From Arenibaculum pallidiluteum (GTDB taxonomy: Bacteria > Pseudomonadota > Alphaproteobacteria > Azospirillales > Azospirillaceae), in assembly GCF_017355985.1 (NCBI RefSeq), contig NZ_JAFIQU010000001.1, positions 434,001-498,000 on the forward strand: a stretch of 64,000 nt of DNA, in the 5' to 3' direction. Both the position numbers and the translations under genes were made by a program. The notes under the pieces were generated by a model. It made no database searches and was not told the origin of the DNA. It worked only from the letters and a program-made list of their open reading frames with translations. Position 1 is the first letter of the stretch. Every line of letters begins with the position of its first letter. This document shows, piece by piece, positions 55,718-64,000 of this stretch.

Positions 55718-57132
55718 GAGCCCTTCCCCTGAACATCGGCACCATCCATTTCGTCGGCATCGGCGGGATCGGCATGAGCGGCATCGCCGAGGTGCTGAAG
55801 AACCTCGGCTACGCCGTACGCGGCTCGGACCTGTCCGAGAACGCCAACGTGAAGCGCCTGCGCGCGCTGGGCATCCCGGTCGAGGTCGGCCACCGCGCCG
55901 AGAACCTGGCCGACGCGTCCGTGGTCGTGATCTCCAGCGCGGTCAAGCGCGACAACCCCGAGGTCCAGGCGGCCCGCGCCGCGCTGATCCCCGTGGTCCG
56001 CCGTGCCGAGATGCTGGGCGAGCTGATGCGCCTGCGCTGGTCGATCGCGATCGGCGGAACCCATGGCAAGACCACGACCACCAGCATGGTCGGCGCGGTG
56101 CTGGAGAGCGCGGCGCTGGACCCGACGGTGATCAACGGCGGCATCATCAACGCCTACGGCACCAACACCCGCCTGGGCTCCGGCGAATGGATGGTCGTCG
56201 AGGCCGACGAATCCGACGGCACCTTCACCAAGCTGCCGGCGGTGATCGCGGTCGTCACCAACATGGATCCCGAGCATCTCGACCACTACGGGACCTTCGA
56301 CGCCGTCCGCGCCGCCTTCGACACCTTCGTGCAGAACATCCCCTTCTACGGCTTCGCGACGCTCTGCATCGACCATCCGGAGGTGCAGGCCATGATCCCG
56401 CGGGTCGCCGACCGGCGGATCATCACCTACGGCTTCAGCCCCCAGGCCGACATCCGCGCGGTCAACGTCCGCACCTCGACCGAGGGCGCGCGCTATGACG
56501 TGACGGTCAGCGAGCGCGTGGGTGGCGAGCAGCGCGTGATCCCGGAGATCTTCCTCCCCATGTTCGGGCTGCACAACGTGCAGAACTCGCTGGCCGCCAT
56601 CGCGGTCGGGGCCGAGATGGGCATTCCCGACGACGCGATCCGCCAGGCCTTCGCGAAGTTCACGGGCGTGAAGCGCCGCTTCACCAAGACCGGGACGAGC
56701 GGCGGCGTGACGGTGATCGACGACTACGGACACCACCCCGTCGAGATCCAGGCGGTGCTGAAGGCCGCCCGCATGGCCGGCGATGGACGCACCATCGCGG
56801 TCGTGCAGCCGCACCGCTACAGCCGGCTCTCCTCGCTGTTCGAGGAGTTCTGCACCTGCTTCAACGACGCCGACGTCGTGCTGGTGGCGGATGTCTACGC
56901 CGCCGGCGAGGCGCCGATCGCCGGCGCCGACCGCGACGCCCTCGTCGAGGGGCTTCGCCTGCGCGGCCACAAGGGCGTGCTGGCCCTGCCCTCGCCGGAG
57001 CAGCTCCCGGCCATGGTGATGGACCTGGCCCGTCCCGGCGACCTGGTGGTCTGCCTGGGCGCCGGCACCATCACCAACTGGGCCAACGCCCTGCCCGCCG
57101 AGCTCGACCGGCTGCGGGAGGCCACCCGCTGA
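55714..57132 (+). CDS. murC: UDP-MurNAc:L-Ala ligase
   Basis: First amino-acid ligase of muropeptide synthesis (472 aa). UDP-binding [17 protein letters not shown] site [11 protein letters not shown] (115-125), EADESDGTF, and [10 protein letters not shown]. Order murG-murC-murB is standard in dcw clusters. Its stop shares a base with the murB start (TGATG). Confidence 0.98.
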   Translation: MRALPLNIGTIHFVGIGGIGMSGIAEVLKNLGYAVRGSDLSENANVKRLRALGIPVEVGHRAENLADASVVVISSAVKRDNPEVQAARAALIPVVRRAEMLGELMRLRWSIAIGGTHGKTTTTSMVGAVLESAALDPTVINGGIINAYGTNTRLGSGEWMVVEADESDGTFTKLPAVIAVVTNMDPEHLDHYGTFDAVRAAFDTFVQNIPFYGFATLCIDHPEVQAMIPRVADRRIITYGFSPQADIRAVNVRTSTEGARYDVTVSERVGGEQRVIPEIFLPMFGLHNVQNSLAAIAVGAEMGIPDDAIRQAFAKFTGVKRRFTKTGTSGGVTVIDDYGHHPVEIQAVLKAARMAGDGRTIAVVQPHRYSRLSSLFEEFCTCFNDADVVLVADVYAAGEAPIAGADRDALVEGLRLRGHKGVLALPSPEQLPAMVMDLARPGDLVVCLGAGTITNWANALPAELDRLREATR

Positions 57133-58067
57133 TGGCCGCGGCCGCGCTCGTGCGCAACCACCTGATCGAGCGGCTGCCGCCCGTGCGCGGACGGATCAGC
57201 GCCGACGCGCCGCTGGCCGCGACCACCTGGTTCCGCGCCGGCGGCCTGGCCGAGGTGCTGTTCAAGCCCGCCGATGCCGACGACCTGGCGGCCTTCCTGG
57301 CGGGCTGTCCGGCCGATGTGCCGGTGACCGTGATCGGCGTCGGCTCGAACCTGCTGGTGCGCGACGGCGGCGTCCCGGGCGTGGTCGTCCGCCTGGCGCG
57401 CGGCTTCTCGGAGGTGTCCTGCGCGGACGGGCTGGTGCAGGCCGGCGCCGCGGCGCTGGACCTGAACGTGGCCCTGTCCGCCCGCGACGCCGGCGTTGCG
57501 GGGCTGGAGTTCCTGTCCGGCATCCCCGGCACGGTGGGCGGCGCGCTGCGCATGAACGCCGGCGCCTACGGGCACGAGGTCAAGGACGTGCTCGTCGAGG
57601 CGGCGGCGGTCGACCGCTCGGGCGGGCGCCACAGCGTCCCGGCCGAGGGGCTCGGCTTGTCCTACCGGCACAGCGACGCACCCTCGGACTGGATCTTCAC
57701 CGGCGCCACCTTCCAAGGCGAGCCCGGCGATCCCGCCGTCATCGGCGCCCGCATCGACGAGATCGCGCGCCTGCGCGCGGACAGCCAGCCCGTGCGGGCC
57801 CGCACGGGAGGATCGACCTTCGCCAACCCGCCCGGCGCGAAGGCCTGGGAGCTGATCGACCGCGCCGGATGCAGGGGCCTGCGCCTGGGCGGCGCCCAGG
57901 TGTCCGAGAAGCACTGCAATTTCCTGATCAACACGGGCGATGCGACCGCAGCCGATCTCGAAGGGCTCGGCGAGGAGGTCCGCCGCCGCGTCCTCGAGAC
58001 GTCCGGCATCGAGCTGGCGTGGGAGATCCGCCGCATCGGCGTTCCCGCCGCTGGAGAACGAGCATGA
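57132..58067 (+). CDS. murB: UDP-N-acetylenolpyruvoylglucosamine reductase
   Basis: FAD enzyme (311 aa) making UDP-MurNAc with NADPH. FAD-binding [36 protein letters not shown], the proton-donor Ser228 in GGSTFANP, and a C-terminal part [19 protein letters not shown]. These are of the type II MurB, which is shorter than the E. coli type I. Overlaps ddl by 4 nt. Confidence 0.97.
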   Translation: MAAAALVRNHLIERLPPVRGRISADAPLAATTWFRAGGLAEVLFKPADADDLAAFLAGCPADVPVTVIGVGSNLLVRDGGVPGVVVRLARGFSEVSCADGLVQAGAAALDLNVALSARDAGVAGLEFLSGIPGTVGGALRMNAGAYGHEVKDVLVEAAAVDRSGGRHSVPAEGLGLSYRHSDAPSDWIFTGATFQGEPGDPAVIGARIDEIARLRADSQPVRARTGGSTFANPPGAKAWELIDRAGCRGLRLGGAQVSEKHCNFLINTGDATAADLEGLGEEVRRRVLETSGIELAWEIRRIGVPAAGERA

Positions 58068-58987
58068 AGACGCGCGTCCTTGTCCTGATGGGCGGCTGGT
58101 CCGCCGAGCGCGACGTGTCCCTGAGCACCGGCGCGGGCGCCGCCGCGGCGCTGCGCGAGAAGGGCTACGAGGTCGCGACCTACGACGTCTCGCGCGACCT
58201 GCCGGCCCTGCTGCGCGCGCTGGAGCCGCGGCCCGACGTGGTCTTCAACGTGCTGCACGGCCGCGGCGGCGAGGACGGCGTGATCCAGGGCGTGCTCGAC
58301 ATGCTCGGCATCACCTACACCCATTCGGGCCTGCTGGCCTCGGCCGTCGCGATGGACAAGCCGATGACGAAGCGGCTGCTCCAGACGGTGGGCGTGCGCT
58401 CGCCGCGCGGCGCCACCGTGACCCGCGCCGCGGCCGCGCGGGGCGAGGCCATGCCGGCGCCCTTCGTCGTGAAGCCGGTCAACGAGGGGTCCAGTGTCGG
58501 CGTCGCCGTCGTGCGCGAGGGCGACAACCGAAGCAGCATCGAGGGCGACCCCGACGAGCTGGTGCTGGTCGAGGAGTTCGTTCCCGGCCACGACCTCTTC
58601 GTCAGCGTGATGGGCGACCGCGCGCTGGCCGTGACCGAGGTCCAGGCCAACAGCGGCTTCTACGACTACGAGGCGAAGTACACCGCGGGCATGGCGCGGC
58701 ACCTGGTGCCGGCCCCCCTGCCCCCGGACGTCTATGCCGAGGCCATGCGCTTCTCGCTGCTCGCCCACCAGACGCTGGGCTGCCAGGGCGTCAGCCGCAG
58801 CGACCTGCGCTGGGACGACACGAAGCCCGGGACCGAGGGGCTCTACTTCCTCGAGATCAACACCCAGCCGGGCATGACGCCGCTCTCGCTCGTTCCCGAG
58901 CAGGCCGGCCATCTCGGCATCTCCTATGCCGATCTCTGCGCCTGGATCGTGGAGGACGCCCTGTGTCGCGCCAAGCCCGCCCGCTGA
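58064..58987 (+). CDS. ddl: D-alanine--D-alanine ligase
   Basis: ATP-grasp ligase (307 aa) making the D-Ala-D-Ala used by MurF. Seen: [40 protein letters not shown], and the metal-binding [20 protein letters not shown]. It corresponds to DdlB-type enzymes in dcw clusters. Overlaps ftsQ by 25 bp. Confidence 0.97.
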   Translation: MKTRVLVLMGGWSAERDVSLSTGAGAAAALREKGYEVATYDVSRDLPALLRALEPRPDVVFNVLHGRGGEDGVIQGVLDMLGITYTHSGLLASAVAMDKPMTKRLLQTVGVRSPRGATVTRAAAARGEAMPAPFVVKPVNEGSSVGVAVVREGDNRSSIEGDPDELVLVEEFVPGHDLFVSVMGDRALAVTEVQANSGFYDYEAKYTAGMARHLVPAPLPPDVYAEAMRFSLLAHQTLGCQGVSRSDLRWDDTKPGTEGLYFLEINTQPGMTPLSLVPEQAGHLGISYADLCAWIVEDALCRAKPAR

Positions 58988-59880
58988 GCGCCCCCGACGA
59001 CCTGCGCGCCCGCGCGGCCGAGCGCTCGCGCAAGGCGGCGCAGCGCGCGGCCCAGAAGGCGACGCGCCGGCGCGCCTGGCCGGCCTGGACCCGTCCGGCG
59101 CTGCGCGTCTTCGCATGGACGGCACCCGTCATCGCCATCGCTGGCTTCGGCTGGTGGTCGGTGCAGAGCGGCCATGCCGAGCGCACCGTCGGCCAGATCG
59201 GCGAGAGCGTCGCCGAGCGGGTCGCGGAGGTGACCGCCGGGGCGGGCTTCACGGTCCGCGACGTGCTGGTCGAGGGCCGGGGCGAGACGCCGCGCGGCGA
59301 CATCATGGACGCCCTCGGGGTCGGCAGCGGCAGCCCGCTGCTGGCGGTCGACCTGGACCGGGCGCGCTCCGAGTTGGAGCGGCTCCCCTGGGTCGCCACC
59401 GCCGTGATCGAGCGGCGTCTGCCGGATACGTTGTTCGTGCGCCTGACCGAGCGGCGCCCGCTGGCGCTCTGGCAGCACGACGGCAAGCTGGCGCTGATCG
59501 ACACCGACGGCACCGTGCTGACGGACCACGATCTCGGCCGCTACCGCAACCTGCCGATCCTGGTCGGCAGCGACGCCCCGAAATACGCCGCGGCGCTGCT
59601 CCAGGACCTCGCCCCCTATGGCGATCTCGTGAAGCGCATGGAGGCCGCGGTCCGCGTCGGCCAGCGCCGCTGGGACCTGCGGCTGGACAACGGCGTCTCG
59701 GTCCGCCTGCCGGAAACCGGCGTGGACCGGGCGCTCGCCCGCCTTGCAGAGGTGCTTGCCAAGCAACCGATCCTCGACCGCGACGTGGTCGCGATCGACC
59801 TGCGCCTGCCCGACCGACTCGTGATCCAGACCTCGACCGCCTCGGCCGAGCGCCGAAAGCTTCCACAGGAAAAGATATGA
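58963..59880 (+). CDS. ftsQ: Cell division protein FtsQ
   Basis: Bitopic divisome protein (305 aa). A basic cytoplasmic N-terminus (RSRKAAQRAAQKATRRR) precedes one membrane helix (about 48-67). The periplasmic POTRA domain (about 93-165; FTVRDVLVEG, LPWVATAVIERRLPDTLFVR) and the FtsQ beta domain follow. The start is GTG 58963, which has GGAGG exactly 7 nt upstream within ddl. Last gene of the first dcw transcript. Confidence 0.93.
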   Translation: MSRQARPLSAPDDLRARAAERSRKAAQRAAQKATRRRAWPAWTRPALRVFAWTAPVIAIAGFGWWSVQSGHAERTVGQIGESVAERVAEVTAGAGFTVRDVLVEGRGETPRGDIMDALGVGSGSPLLAVDLDRARSELERLPWVATAVIERRLPDTLFVRLTERRPLALWQHDGKLALIDTDGTVLTDHDLGRYRNLPILVGSDAPKYAAALLQDLAPYGDLVKRMEAAVRVGQRRWDLRLDNGVSVRLPETGVDRALARLAEVLAKQPILDRDVVAIDLRLPDRLVIQTSTASAERRKLPQEKI

Positions 59881-60001
59881 GCCTCTAAATCTTGATTTGG
59901 CCCCAAATTTGGTGGCCGTGGTTAACAAAGGCACTGTACTTCGGGTTAACCCTAACGATAGTATAGCGCGCAACGCGATTCGCTAAGGATCCGGACCTCA
60001 C
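59881..60001 (+). promoter_or_regulatory. ftsAZ promoter region
   Basis: AT-rich 121-bp gap. It contains two copies of GGTTAAC (59920-59926, 59944-59950) exactly 24 bp apart, TATAGC-like -10 sequence near 59961-59968 and one GATTC (GANTC class, 59977-59981). The elements recall CtrA- and CcrM-regulated promoters of alphaproteobacterial division genes, but the full CtrA consensus is not present. Confidence 0.5.
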
Positions 60002-61267
60002 ATGGCCCTCAACGGCGGAAAGAAAGCGAAGCGACCGGCCCGCGGCGACATCGTCGCCGCGCTCGACGTCGGCACGACCAAGGTCTGCTGCTTCATCGCC
60101 CGGGTCGAGGACAAGGGCGCCGTGCGCGTCGTGGGCATCGGGCACCAGCTTTCCCGCGGCCTGAAGGCCGGCACGATCGTCGACATGGAAGCGGCCGAGA
60201 CGTCGATCGCCCATGCCGTCCACCAGGCCGAGCAGATGGCCGAGGCGCAGATCCGGCAGGTCGTCGTGAACGTGTCCGGCGGGCAGCCGACATCGCGCAC
60301 GATCCCGGTCGAGGTCCCGCTCGGCGGCGGCGAGATCGGTGACGCCGAGCTGCGGCGCGTGATGTCCCAGGCGCGGCAGGTTCAGGCAAACCCCGACCAG
60401 AAGCTCCTGCACACCATTCCCACCGGCTTCTCCATCGACGGGAACCGCGGCATCCGCGATCCCCGCGGCATGTCGGGCGACCGGCTTGCCGTGCAGCTCC
60501 ACGTGGTGGCGGCGCAGGGCAGCGCCGTGCGCAACCTGCAGACCTCCGTCGCCCGCTGCCACCTCGATGTCGGCGGCATGGTGATCTCGCCCTATGCCGC
60601 CGGCCTTTCGGCGCTGGTCGAGGACGAGATGGAGCTCGGCGCCACCGTGATCGACATGGGCGGCGGCACCACATCCATGGCGGTCTTCGTGGACGGCCGG
60701 CTGGTTTTCACGGATTCCGTGCCGGTCGGCGGCGCCCACGTGACCAACGACATCGCCCGCGGCCTGACGACGCCCGTCGTCCATGCCGAGCGGCTGAAGA
60801 CGCTGTACGGCAGCGCCATGGCGGCCGACGCCGACGAGCGCGACTACATCGACGTTCCGCAGGTCGGCGAGGACGAGCCCGCACAGGCGAACCACGTGCC
60901 GAAGTCGCTGCTGGTGGGGATCATCCAGCCGCGCCTGGAGGAGATCTTCGAGCTCGTGCGCGACCGGCTCGATCACGGCGGCTTCGGCCGCGCGGCGGGC
61001 CGCCGCGTCGTGCTGACCGGGGGAGCGAGCCAGCTTCCCGGGACGCGCGAGCTTGCGCAGCTGATCCTGGACAAGCAGGTCCGGGCCGGCCGCCCGACGC
61101 GTGTCGGCGGCCTGGCCGAGGCGACCGGGGGTCCCGCCTTTGCGACCGCCGCCGGCCTGCTGATCCATGCTGTGCAGGGTGTCGACGGACTGCCGATGCT
61201 GGCCGAGGTCGAAGCGCCGCGGCACCTGCTCGGCCGCGTCGGCACCTGGATAAGGGAATACCTGTGA
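60002..61267 (+). CDS. ftsA: Cell division protein FtsA
   Basis: Actin-like protein (421 aa) that tethers FtsZ to the membrane. Nucleotide site VAALDVGTTKVCCFIAR, VIDMGGGTTSMAVF, and VLTGGASQLPG. The end HLLGRVGTWIREYL is the amphipathic membrane-targeting helix. Its N-terminal 18 residues are basic. It has its own upstream promoter-like region and is followed by ftsZ after 62 bp. Confidence 0.97.
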   Translation: MALNGGKKAKRPARGDIVAALDVGTTKVCCFIARVEDKGAVRVVGIGHQLSRGLKAGTIVDMEAAETSIAHAVHQAEQMAEAQIRQVVVNVSGGQPTSRTIPVEVPLGGGEIGDAELRRVMSQARQVQANPDQKLLHTIPTGFSIDGNRGIRDPRGMSGDRLAVQLHVVAAQGSAVRNLQTSVARCHLDVGGMVISPYAAGLSALVEDEMELGATVIDMGGGTTSMAVFVDGRLVFTDSVPVGGAHVTNDIARGLTTPVVHAERLKTLYGSAMAADADERDYIDVPQVGEDEPAQANHVPKSLLVGIIQPRLEEIFELVRDRLDHGGFGRAAGRRVVLTGGASQLPGTRELAQLILDKQVRAGRPTRVGGLAEATGGPAFATAAGLLIHAVQGVDGLPMLAEVEAPRHLLGRVGTWIREYL

Positions 61268-61329
61268 GCCCGCGGGCTACACGGGGCGTAGAGGCAACGG
61301 ACGTTTAATTTCGGACTGGAGGCTGAGAG

Positions 61330-63012
61330 ATGATCAACCTGAGCGTGCCCGAGGCGGATTTCGAGATGCGTCCGCGGATCACGGTGTTCGGCGTCGGCGG
61401 GGCCGGCAACAACGCGGTGAACAACATGATCCGCTCCGAGCTCGAAGGGGTCGAGTTCGTGGTGGCCAACACCGACGCCCAGGCGCTCAAGGGCAGCCTC
61501 TCGACCAAGCGCATCCAGCTCGGCACCACGATCACCCGCGGCCTGGGCGCCGGCTCGCGCCCCGATGTCGGCCGCGCCGCCGCCGAGGAGCAGATCGAGG
61601 AGATCCTCGAGCATCTCGAGGGCGCCAACATGTGCTTCATCACCGCCGGCATGGGCGGCGGCACCGGCACCGGGGCGGCCCCGGTGATCGCCCGGGTGGC
61701 GCGTGAGAAGGGCATCCTGACCGTCGGCGTGGTGACCAAGCCCTTCCACTTCGAGGGCGCGCACCGCATGCGCCTGGCCGAGAGCGGCATTGGCGAGCTG
61801 CAGCAGTATGTCGACACGCTGATCATCATCCCGAACCAGAACCTGTTCCGGGTGGCCAACGAGAAGACGACCTTCGCGGACGCCTTCAAGATGGCGGACG
61901 ACGTTCTGCATGCCGGCGTCTCGGGGGTGACGGACCTGATGGTCAAGCCGGGCCTGATCAACCTGGACTTCGCGGACATCCGCTCGGTGATGACCGAGAT
62001 GGGCAAGGCGATGATGGGCACGGGCGAGGCGACGGGCGAGCGGAGGGCGATCGATGCGGCGGAGGCCGCGATCTCGAACCCGCTGCTGGACGACGTCTCG
62101 ATGAAGGGCGCCAAGGGCGTGCTGATCAACATCACCGGCGGCATGGACATGACGCTGTTCGAGGTTGACGAGGCGGCCAACCGGGTGCGCGACGAGGTCG
62201 ACCCCGACGCCAACATCATCTTCGGCTCCACCTTCGATCCCTCGCTCGACGGCCGCATGCGCGTCTCGGTCGTGGCGACCGGCATCGACACCCTGCCGAT
62301 CGCTCAGACCCGCCCGGTCGCGGCGCCCGCGCTGGCCGTGGTCGGCGGCCGCACCGCCTCGGCCCCGGCGCTCCGCCCCGCCGCGGCGCCGGCCCGCGCC
62401 GAGGCCGTCCGCAGCGGCCCCGACTACCACCACACCCTGGCTCCGGCCCCCATGGCCCCGGCACCGGTCGCCTCGGCGGCCGCGACCGCCCGCAAGCTCG
62501 AGCACGCGCCCGAGCCGGTCGTGCAGCCCGCGCAGGTCGAGCCGGCGGCGACGCCCGCCCCTGCCCAGCCCGCCCAGGCGGCGGTGGCCGAGCCTGTCCC
62601 GGCGCAGCCGGCGGCTCAGCGCGGCGAGACCTTCATCCCGCCGCAGCCCGTCGAGGCCCCCCGTGCGCCGGTGGCCGCGCCCGAGCGCTTCACCCCGCCC
62701 GCCGCGGATCCCGCGCCGAAGAAGCGTGGAGGCCTGTTCGGGATCGTCACCGGGCTGAGCCGCCGCATCGTCGAAGGCAGCGATCCGGTTGAAACCGCGA
62801 CGCCGGCAGCCCCGGCCCAGGCCGCCCCGGCGGCGCCGACCCTGTCGGCCCCCACGCTGTCGGCACCCGCCCAGGCTCCGCAGCGTCCTGCCGCCCCAGC
62901 GCAGCAGCCGCAACAGCCGACGCTCGCGGTTGCCCCGGCCGACCGTCCGGTGACCGCCCACGACCAGGACATGCTGGACATTCCGGCGTTCCTGCGCCGC
63001 CAGGCGAACTGA
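61330..63012 (+). CDS. ftsZ: Cell division protein FtsZ
   Basis: Tubulin-like GTPase (560 aa) forming the Z ring. Globular domain about 12-320 with the GTP loop [10 protein letters not shown] (109-118), N-terminal [15 protein letters not shown] and the T7 loop NLDFADIR. A long Ala/Pro-rich linker of about 220 residues follows; the conserved C-terminal peptide [11 protein letters not shown] binds FtsA. The linker is far longer than in E. coli (383 aa total), as is common in this class. GGAGG lies about 7 nt before the ATG. Transcription stops at the terminator at 63077. Confidence 0.98.
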   Translation: MINLSVPEADFEMRPRITVFGVGGAGNNAVNNMIRSELEGVEFVVANTDAQALKGSLSTKRIQLGTTITRGLGAGSRPDVGRAAAEEQIEEILEHLEGANMCFITAGMGGGTGTGAAPVIARVAREKGILTVGVVTKPFHFEGAHRMRLAESGIGELQQYVDTLIIIPNQNLFRVANEKTTFADAFKMADDVLHAGVSGVTDLMVKPGLINLDFADIRSVMTEMGKAMMGTGEATGERRAIDAAEAAISNPLLDDVSMKGAKGVLINITGGMDMTLFEVDEAANRVRDEVDPDANIIFGSTFDPSLDGRMRVSVVATGIDTLPIAQTRPVAAPALAVVGGRTASAPALRPAAAPARAEAVRSGPDYHHTLAPAPMAPAPVASAAATARKLEHAPEPVVQPAQVEPAATPAPAQPAQAAVAEPVPAQPAAQRGETFIPPQPVEAPRAPVAAPERFTPPAADPAPKKRGGLFGIVTGLSRRIVEGSDPVETATPAAPAQAAPAAPTLSAPTLSAPAQAPQRPAAPAQQPQQPTLAVAPADRPVTAHDQDMLDIPAFLRRQAN

Positions 63013-63049
63013 CGCCGGCCCCGGCAGCTTTCCTTCCGTCCGAATGCCT

Positions 63050-63072
63050 GGCGGGGGCCCATGGCCCCCGCC
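63050..63072 (+). terminator. First hairpin after ftsZ
   Basis: GGCGGGGGCC (63050-63059), 3-base loop, GGCCCCCGCC (63063-63072). A perfect 10-bp stem, without its own T-run; the stronger terminator follows at once. Confidence 0.55.
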
Positions 63073-63076
63073 CCTC

Positions 63077-63112
63077 GCCCCCGTGCCTTCCAAGGCGCGG
63101 GGGCTTTTCTTT
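63077..63112 (+). terminator. Rho-independent terminator of ftsZ
   Basis: GCCCCCG (63077-63083) pairs with CGGGGGC (63097-63103), continued by GCCTT/AAGGC inside, and is followed by TTTTCTTT (63104-63111). A classic intrinsic terminator ending the dcw cluster and separating lpxC. Confidence 0.9.
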
Positions 63113-63290
63113 CCAAGGGCTTGGCCCCAGTTGGGGCGTAACATTCCGTAACAAAAGGTGATTTGTAGTCAACAGGGGCGACCGCTAGCTAGTAGCCGAG
63201 ACCTAGCGTCGCCAACCGGATCCACCCCAACAGGAAGTAGGATCTGTTCGGAGAAGAGGGTCTCGAGCAGGACCGGAGCCAGGGCATCCC
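63113..63290 (+). promoter_or_regulatory. lpxC promoter region
   Basis: 178-bp gap. It contains the near-palindrome GCCCCA-GT-TGGGGC (63124-63137) and two CGTAACA copies (63137-63143 and 63147-63153) with a 10-bp period, typical of a regulator binding one face of the helix. Clear -35/-10 boxes are not evident. Confidence 0.4.
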
Positions 63291-64000
63291 ATGACTTTCC
63301 AGCACACCCTCAAGGCCGCCATCCCGTGCACCGGCATCGGTCTGCACAGCGGTGCCCGGGTCGCGACGACCTTGAAGCCGGCCGCCGCCGGCACGGGCAT
63401 CACCGTCGTGCGCACTGACGTTCCGGCCGATCGCGCGGTGATCCCGGCCCGCTGGGACGCTGTGGTGGACACGAAGCTCTGCACGGTGATCGCCAACGAG
63501 GCGGGCACGCGGGTCGGCACGATCGAGCATCTGATGGCGGCCCTGCGCGGCTGCGGCATCGACAACGCCGTCATCGAGGTCAACGGCCCCGAGATCCCGA
63601 TCATGGACGGCAGTGCCGCTCCCTGGGTCTTCCTGATCGGCTGCGCCGGAATCGAGCGACAGGCCGAGCCGCGCGGCGTCATCCGCGTCCTCAAGGAGGT
63701 CACGGTCGGCGACGGCACCCGCATGGCGCGCCTGACACCCGGGACCACCACGAGCTTCAGCTTCGACCTCGACTATTCCGGCACGGCCGTGGGACGCCAG
63801 CAGGCGAGCTTCACGCTGACCGAGGAAAGCTTCGCCGAGGACATCGCCCGCGCCCGCACCTTCGGCTTCCTGCACGAGGTCGACCATCTCCGCTCGATCG
63901 GCCTCGCCCGCGGCGGCTCGCTGGATAACGCCGTGGTGATCGACGGTCAGCGCGTGATGAACGAGGGTGGGCTGCGTTTCAGCAACGAGTTCGTCCGCCA
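63291..64000 (+). CDS. lpxC: UDP-3-O-acyl-GlcNAc deacetylase, 5' part (runs off window)
   Basis: Zinc deacetylase committing UDP-GlcNAc to lipid A synthesis. The visible 236 residues hold TLKAAIPCTGIGLHSG, the general base Glu79 and zinc ligand His80 in TIEHLMAAL, VNGPEIPIMDGSA and FGFLHEVDHLRSIGLARGGS. The window ends just before the HKxxD zinc-ligand motif. It lies after ftsZ as in other proteobacteria, but behind a strong terminator and with its own promoter region. Confidence 0.96.
   Translation, partial: MTFQHTLKAAIPCTGIGLHSGARVATTLKPAAAGTGITVVRTDVPADRAVIPARWDAVVDTKLCTVIANEAGTRVGTIEHLMAALRGCGIDNAVIEVNGPEIPIMDGSAAPWVFLIGCAGIERQAEPRGVIRVLKEVTVGDGTRMARLTPGTTTSFSFDLDYSGTAVGRQQASFTLTEESFAEDIARARTFGFLHEVDHLRSIGLARGGSLDNAVVIDGQRVMNEGGLRFSNEFVR

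Noticed and set aside
59920-59950. Complete CtrA site in the ftsA promoter
   Set aside because: TTAA halves are 20 bp apart, not the 7 bp of the CtrA consensus; reported only as a repeat.
60973-63144. 723-codon open frame antisense to ftsZ
   Set aside because: High-GC coding DNA commonly leaves long antisense frames open. The product is Arg/Gly/His-rich low-complexity sequence with no motif, while ftsZ on the other strand is unmistakable.

Overview
The window is chromosomal DNA of a high-GC alphaproteobacterium, about 70% G+C by eye. Markers for that lineage are TrcR (DUF1013), DUF1192, DUF4169, DUF465 and DUF1127 small proteins, an AsmA-family giant, and a complete division/cell-wall (dcw) cluster whose FtsZ has a long Ala/Pro-rich linker. 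The gene set is most like Rhodospirillales, but no rRNA or species marker is present, so this is an inference. I see no mobile element, tRNA, rRNA, CRISPR array or prophage.

Layout. 1-3.2 kb: 5' part of a propionyl-CoA synthetase gene, a PAS sensor histidine kinase and an Lrp/AsnC regulator. 3.1-8.7 kb: sulfonate uptake and desulfonation operon ssuA-ssuD-ssuC-ssuB, a split-barrel flavin reductase and an alpha/beta hydrolase, preceded by a Cys-codon leader ORF lying in a set of competing RNA hairpins. 8.7-18.4 kb: formyltransferase-like gene, 3-hydroxybutyrate dehydrogenase, AsmA protein, DUF4169, DUF2189, purEK, DUF465, phosphofructokinase and DUF1127. 18.7-25.5 kb: TIGR02444 protein, a membrane hypothetical, SulP permease with an XRE regulator, MgtC-like protein and a two-subunit molybdenum hydroxylase. 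25.9-34 kb: ubiX, trcR, quinone oxidoreductase, DUF1192, DUF599, ribbon-helix-helix protein, fumC, SnoaL-like protein, a FAD-linked 2-hydroxy-acid dehydrogenase and a LysE exporter. 34-42.5 kb: a cluster of poorly known envelope-associated proteins (DUF3750, a 44-aa membrane peptide, a 622-aa membrane protein, DjlA-like), an ABC-F ATPase, an EamA transporter, a serine hydrolase, an AmpD-type amidase and rnpB. 42.5-43.7 kb: D-tartrate dehydratase-like enolase-superfamily gene.

44.2-64 kb is the dcw cluster: mraZ-rsmH-ftsL-ftsI-murE-murF-mraY-murD-ftsW-murG-murC-murB-ddl-ftsQ, mostly with overlapping stops and starts, then a 121-bp promoter-like gap, ftsA-ftsZ, two hairpins including a canonical terminator, and the 5' part of lpxC. 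The genes build UDP-MurNAc-pentapeptide (MurB-F, Ddl), lipid I/II (MraY, MurG) and the divisome (FtsL, I, W, Q, A, Z).

The strongest regulatory signals are the attenuator-like leader before ssuA (3107-3184), an array of four CCCA/TGGG boxes with exact 10-bp period before mraZ (44227-44260) with a second pair 300 bp upstream, and a sigma70-type promoter placing the rnpB start at the base of helix P1. Several intergenic regions carry exact two-copy tandem duplications of 11-16 bp.
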